This document shows positions 59,452 to 64,000 of a stretch of DNA of 64,000 bases, piece after piece. Below the pieces are notes generated by a model, which worked only from the letters and a program-made list of their open reading frames with translations, ran no database searches and was not told the origin of the DNA. A program made the translations under genes and the position numbers. The stretch comes from Malurus cyaneus samueli (taxonomy: Eukaryota; Chordata; Aves; Passeriformes; Maluridae). The stretch is taken from the NCBI GenBank assembly GCA_009741485.1, contig CM019214.1, positions 24,512,329 to 24,576,328 on the forward strand, given 5' to 3'. Within the stretch, counting starts at the first letter, position 1, and each line of letters starts with the position of its first letter.

Positions 59452-61511
59452 ATTATTTTCTTCAAAAGGAAAAAAACAATTGTCCTTTATGTGAAAGGAG
59501 GGAACTCAACCACACAGCACACACCCTGTAGAAATTATTAATATTCCTCAGCAGTAGGGAGCTACATTTTCCCTGCAAATTTTGGAAGAAAACTCAGACA
59601 GTCTATGTATGCAGAGATAAATCTTCCACCTGCTTCTAATCCACTTGACAGCACCCACAGTGCAGCTTCACATGCACTACACCCCTCTGTGCCTTTTTTG
59701 CTGGAAACTTGGTCCCTGTGTGGGTGCACTTTCTGAAACTCTCCTAATGTTGATATTCATGTTTCTTTGATTGTCCTGTCTGTCACCAGAGCTGCACTGC
59801 TGCTCGGCAGAGAGAGCCCCTCCAGGGAAAGCTTCCACATGCAGCCCCTTCCTGATGTGGGACAGCTCTGAGATGGGTCAGAAATGTTTTTATTACTTGG
59901 GTTTTGTCTGCATCACTCACCCTTACGGTTTGTTTCTTTGGGCAGAAACACTCATAAGGAGTTGCATTGCAGATGGGGCTGAGGTATTGAATGAATGTTC
60001 CATAGATGTTTTATTTCCTCATGGAGGCAATGGGAGATCATTGCTTTCACCACCCATGACTGGTCTTGGGTAAATCCCATGGTGTCAGCAGGAGAGGTGT
60101 GAAGACACACATGGATCTGGGATGCCAGGCTGGCTGAGTAGGGCTTCCCACAGAATTTTGATGCCAACAAACTATTGCTTTTAACTGATTACACAGCAAG
60201 ATGCAGCTGCAGAGAGCAGCAGGGTGGAAGGGCAACAACCAAAGCGGTTTCTGTGCCACAGCCTGTGTCTTGACCATCCCTTCTCTGTGGTGAATCATAA
60301 AGGGTTTGTTTCCCAAGGAGGAAAGTCTTCATGTATCAAGTCATAATGCTCAAAGAGAAACAAGGAAACACTATAGAGCTAAATACTACTAAAGACTCCA
60401 TCCTACTGTAAGGAGCAGAAGAGGTGTCAGAAAGTTTAATGACTCTATCTTATGACATGTCCTTCATCCTGGTAATTGGTCAACGTGTTTGCTCCTACCC
60501 CAGCAACAGTGGAATAACTTCTTCCCCATTTTCAGGATAAGCTACATTTCACAGAATAAAGCTGCAGAGTGTCTGTAATCTTTTTCATGTGCTCGTGCCT
60601 TCAGAACCAGGCATGCCTGTTTCAAAGCCACCTACCACCTACCACTGCAGAAACAGCAGGATGCTGTGGCAGCCATAGTCTTTCCCTCCTGCTCCACTTG
60701 AAAGGGATTTTAAGCGGGTAAGACTGAGGCACTTCCTATAAATTGCTTCTAGGGTTTCATTTGCTATAGTGTGGGTCTCTGCTTTCCACCCTTGTCATTT
60801 CAACTCCCTCTGATCTGTGTGGTCTGACCCAAATCTCCAAACCACAGAACAAATTTTGGGAGAGCACGAGTTCCTGGCTTTTCTGCATGTCTCCAGAATC
60901 CCTTTTTTGTGCACTTTTGTGGTTTGATTCAGTGCTGTACTCAAGCCTCACTGGTTGTTCTTCTCATCAATGTAACCACGTTTCCTGCTAACCATTTCTC
61001 TACACTCTCTAAGAGCAATCAACTCTTTTTATGAATGCTGATTAAGTCTTGCCCAAACTGGTCTGGAAAAAACTGCGGAGCAGAGGTGCCCTTGAATTAG
61101 CAGAGGACATGAATGGCTGAGGAGCAATCTTTTAAAAGGTCTGGCAGCATTTTCTTTGGCTTCCAGAGGACCGGTGTCCATCACCTTCTCAAAAAGCTGC
61201 ATAAAACTTTGAAGTACTCAAGCACACACACACACTGAGGGCCCCTAGCTATAATACATGTCACAGGAAATATTACACTCTACATGCCATAAATTTTCCA
61301 ACTACTTTTGGAAGGGCTGTGAGAGATGGTCCTGCCCAGCACATTTCAGAGTTTCTCACGGGTGTCTCCACTCAGTCTGCTTGAGGGTTTTTGTACCCCT
61401 CAGGCAAATGCATTTGCAGCTGGGCAGTTGGTGTGGTTCAGAGCACCTTGATGGCTTACCACAGATCTGATCCCTTCTCTGCCCAACAGCAGGATCAGCT
61501 TGTACCTAAGC
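59449..61511. other. intergenic, no gene seen
   Basis: No exon supported. A (CA)6 run lies at 61223-61235. The remainder is ordinary unique-looking sequence. Confidence 0.65.
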
Positions 61512-62240
61512 TGTTCACAACAGATGTTTGCCTAAGCTCTTACTCAAAAACAAACAAAAAATGATAGAGATGTAACAGTTTCCCCAGCCAATCTATCTGG
61601 TGCTTAATCATCCTTACTATTAGACTTTTTTCATGTTCATCCTGAATCTCTTTTGTAACTATCAATGTTCATTATTTCCCATCCTATCATCAAAATTAGT
61701 TCCCCAAAATTGCAGATAACTGGGATGTGTTTAAAGACTCTTACAGTTTCCTTTCAGTCTTGCCTTTTCTAGACTAAACAACATAATTTCCTGCAGTCTT
61801 ATTTCATAAATGGTATTTTCTAGATCTCTAATTGATTTTACTACTTTGAAAAACTGTACTTGGGACACAGGTTTTTTTTTGTCCTCTTAAAAAAAATTAA
61901 GATGTGCTTAGAATTGAATGAAATACCCTAGGCAGGGCCTTGCCAGCACTAAATTGACAAGAGGTATGTCAGACAGCTTTATAAGTGGTGATCCTGATGC
62001 TGTACCTCAGTACAACGCTTTCAGTTTCACCAGTAGCAGAACATCATTGATTTCTCGTGCCAGAGTTACCCCTAAATCCTTCTCTGCTTTCTGGTGCCCT
62101 GTTCTGGTGCTTTATATCAGTCCTGTTTTCATATATAAGCAACTTGTTTTCTGAGTGACAGCAGGACAAATGCAGAATTTCACATTAATGGCATTGTGCC
62201 TCATCTTTTTCTGACTGCTGCAGGATCCTTCAAAGTCTCT
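61512..62240 (-). mobile_element. ancient CR1 LINE copy, about 730 bp
   Basis: Read on the + strand, the segment follows the reversed order of an ancient amniote CR1: AGATGTTTGCCTAAGCTCTT, CAATCTATCTGGTGCTTAAT with CATCCTTACTATTAG, CATCCTATCATCAAAATTAG, TCTAGACTAAACAACATAAT, TTTTCTAGATCTCTAATTGA, TACCCCTAAATCCTTCTCTG and GACAAATGCAGAATTTCACA, each close to the recalled consensus block in the right order. It covers the end of the reverse transcriptase ORF and the start of the 3' UTR. Divergence is much higher than in the 20.9 kb copy and the ORF is destroyed. Subfamily is uncertain. Confidence 0.85.
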
Positions 62241-62694
62241 CCTTAATCCTCAGCTTGAATTCAAAGGTTTTGTGATTTGATAGGTGGTGACTCGTCTCTC
62301 CCAGCACGAGGCATAGTGGTTGTGGTACATCAGCTCCTGAAGCTCTGGTGCTGATAATCCATTGTCTCGTTTCCATACGCTCCCCACGCTGCTCCTCTTG
62401 CCACGGGGACTCAGCTCTTTGAAGCAAGAACCAGCCTTCTGCTCTCTCTTTACACAGCGCCTGGCATGACGGCGTCTTGATCCATGATTAAGGATCCCAG
62501 ACATAATGGCAATAAAAATAACACTGTCTCTCTAACTGAGAAGATCTGGTTTGTGGCAAAATGCGAAAGGAGAGGAGTTTATGGGTGCATTAAACTTTCC
62601 TTTTGTAGATCTAAAAAAAATGCAATGGAAGGCAGCTTTTAAAATGGAACCGCTATTTCTTTAGGAAAATACTCGTTTGCCGAGGAGAATGGTA
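62241..62694. other. intergenic, no gene seen
   Basis: Lies between the ancient CR1 and the long inverted repeat. Short minus-strand frames at 62230-62504 have no family resemblance. Confidence 0.65.
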
Positions 62695-62833
62695 CATTCC
62701 TCTCTGTAAAAATGTCACATCTTCACCTGGGGCAAATTCATGGAAATTTACAAAGATTTACAACAAGAAGCAAAGTTTTAATTTTCATGAATATGCCCCA
62801 GGTGAAAATGTGACATTTTTACAGAGAGGAATG
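62695..62833. repeat. long inverted repeat (54-bp arms, 31-nt loop)
   Basis: The left arm (62695-62748) begins CATTCCTCTCTGTAAAAATG. The right arm (62780-62833) ends CATTTTTACAGAGAGGAATG. The arms are reverse complements at 51 of 54 positions; the three mismatches are at left-arm positions 27, 41 and 49. The loop is 31 bases. Pairing stops at both outer ends and there is no target-site duplication. It could be a palindromic conserved element, a MITE-like remnant or an inverted duplication, and RNA from either strand would fold into a near-perfect hairpin. Confidence 0.97.
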
Positions 62834-63632
62834 CTCCAGTTTTGCTGAGAGAGGCAAGAAGGCCTTTCTGTTAAAAAAAATGGCAACAGCAACTTACTAC
62901 TTGAGAGAAATATCTATCCCTTTTAAAGAAAATAAAGAAGAAAAGGAAAATGGAATTGAGCTGCTGCAGAGCTGTGTTCTGTATTCCCCACTTTCTGATC
63001 TGTTTTTGTAACTGACCACTGTGCTGAAAGCAGAAACTGAGGTTTAACCACGGATTGAATTTACAAATGCATTTCAGAACACAGACTTCATTTTCATCGA
63101 GAGCTGGTAACTTTACCATTAAAGTGTCATCTTTTCTGGCACCAACGTTGTTGTATATTCAATGGTTATCATGAATTAGCTACTGCAGCTCTCATTCATT
63201 CAAAAGTCCCACTAAAACGAATGCAAGATACAACCATGAAAGAATCTATCAAATAATGTAATTCTGTAATTGAGAAAGAGAATGCAAGTCTAGTGCATTC
63301 TATAAGCTTTTTTCAATTTCTATCTTTGATTATTCACTTTGTCCCTGACCTGGTGTACAGTCATCTGAACGTTTATGTTCAAAGTTGCCAAAGGAGAAGG
63401 AGACTTATGGGTCTGATTGCAGGGGATTGATCATCAGAGAGAACAAGGTGTCTTTTTTCTTGACTGAGCTGCCTGTGGGAAGGAAGAGTGTAAGGGGGTG
63501 ATCATGGTAATGTGATCATGGTAATGAGGCTGCCCCAGGATGCTCCTGGACATGCTGCTCTGACAGTCTGGAATGTGCTAGTTTATGGACATTAATTGAC
63601 ATATCATAATTATGGGTGGGATCTCAAGGTTT
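62834..63632. other. intergenic, no gene seen
   Basis: AT-rich unique-looking sequence. A 14-bp perfect tandem pair lies at 63499-63526. No exon supported. Confidence 0.65.
63499..63526. repeat. 14-bp unit, two perfect tandem copies
   Basis: TGATCATGGTAATG is repeated head to tail without change. A small tandem duplication. Confidence 0.92.
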
Positions 63633-63695
63633 TCATAGAATCACAGAATAGTTTGTTTGGAAGGGACCTTTAAAAGTCACCTAGTCCAATCCCCA
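63633..63695 (-). mobile_element. short CR1 LINE 3' tip (about 63 bp)
   Basis: TCATAGAATCACAGAATAG, then TTGGAAGGGACCTTTAAAAG and CACCTAGTCCAATCCCC, is the reversed extreme 3' end of avian CR1. The match then stops abruptly. The decamer AGGTTTTCAT is present at both edges (63627-63636 and 63695-63704), so this may be a very short, severely 5'-truncated insertion with a target-site duplication. Confidence 0.93.
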
Positions 63696-63704
63696 GGTTT
63701 TCAT

Positions 63705-64000
63705 GGGGCTTAGCAAGTCTTTCTGATCTCTAAGAAATAGCACTCATAGCTTGTCCCACAGCAGACCATTTTCATGATCAGTTTGTCAGAGTGAGAGGAA
63801 ATATTTGCTCCTGGAGGCTCTGGAATGGATAAGCCAGATCCTTTCATGGACCAACAAGTCAAAAGCTACTGAGTATATGAATCTCCTGAGGGGCTTTGCC
63901 TGCTGCAAGTGCCACCTCACTTCCTTTCTTGTGTACCTTTGAATGTTCTTGTAATCCAGAACTGCTCCAGCCTGAAAAAAAGTATAGGTCTAGAGCTGGT
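63705..64000. other. intergenic, no gene seen
   Basis: The last 296 bases hold nothing I recognise. The sequence does not continue the CR1 consensus. Confidence 0.65.

Noticed and set aside
59201..59541. Three forward frames of about 67 to 106 codons with poly-lysine
   Set aside because: All three registers are held open by the 40-A run.
22063..64000. Search for NHS exons, tRNA genes, CRISPR arrays, endogenous retroviral pol motifs
   Set aside because: None recognised by eye on either strand. Regular spaced repeats, tRNA B-box-like sequences with matching cloverleafs and reverse transcriptase active-site frames other than the decayed CR1 were not seen.

Overview
The window is vertebrate nuclear DNA, almost certainly from a bird. 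Three kinds of evidence point that way: short coding exons with canonical GT/AG splice sites in kilobase introns, interspersed repeats that are all CR1 LINEs (including copies with the typical avian CR1 3' ends), and strong CpG depletion outside two small patches. No bacterial, phage, plasmid or viral gene organisation was seen. Family and repeat assignments rest on recalled sequence knowledge; no alignment was run.

The only gene I can support is the 3' end of REPS2 (RalBP1-associated Eps domain protein 2, also called POB1) on the + strand. Five exons (763-827, 11560-11643, 14051-14196, 16358-16463, 17027-17095) join in frame and encode the last 155 residues. They carry the proline-rich SH3-binding motif, a polar linker, a basic stretch, the C-terminal coiled coil linked to RalBP1 binding, and the terminal residues LRPVTVL. 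The EH domains and the promoter lie upstream of the window. A long 3' UTR of about 5 kb is inferred from the stop at 17093-17095 to overlapping ATTAAA/AATAAA signals at 22033-22043. It contains a CR1 insertion.

From about 22.1 kb to 64 kb (42 kb) I find no supportable exon on either strand. In mammals the next gene beyond REPS2 is NHS. If that order holds here, this is the REPS2-NHS intergenic interval, and the nearest NHS exon lies beyond the window. It contains CR1 remnants of at least three ages (25955-26110, 28005-28266, 61512-62240, 63633-63695), a long AAGGG-type pentamer array (33170-33310), smaller simple repeats, a CpG-rich patch at 38180-38660 and a weaker one at 50000-50315.

The most unusual non-coding structures are a 54-bp-arm inverted repeat at 62695-62833, a 57-bp near-identical dispersed duplication at 26631/27365, and an A-rich, cytosine-free insert bounded by 15-bp direct repeats inside a REPS2 intron (15470-15582). 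I saw no complete novel gene system. The findings are candidates for regulatory or repeat biology.
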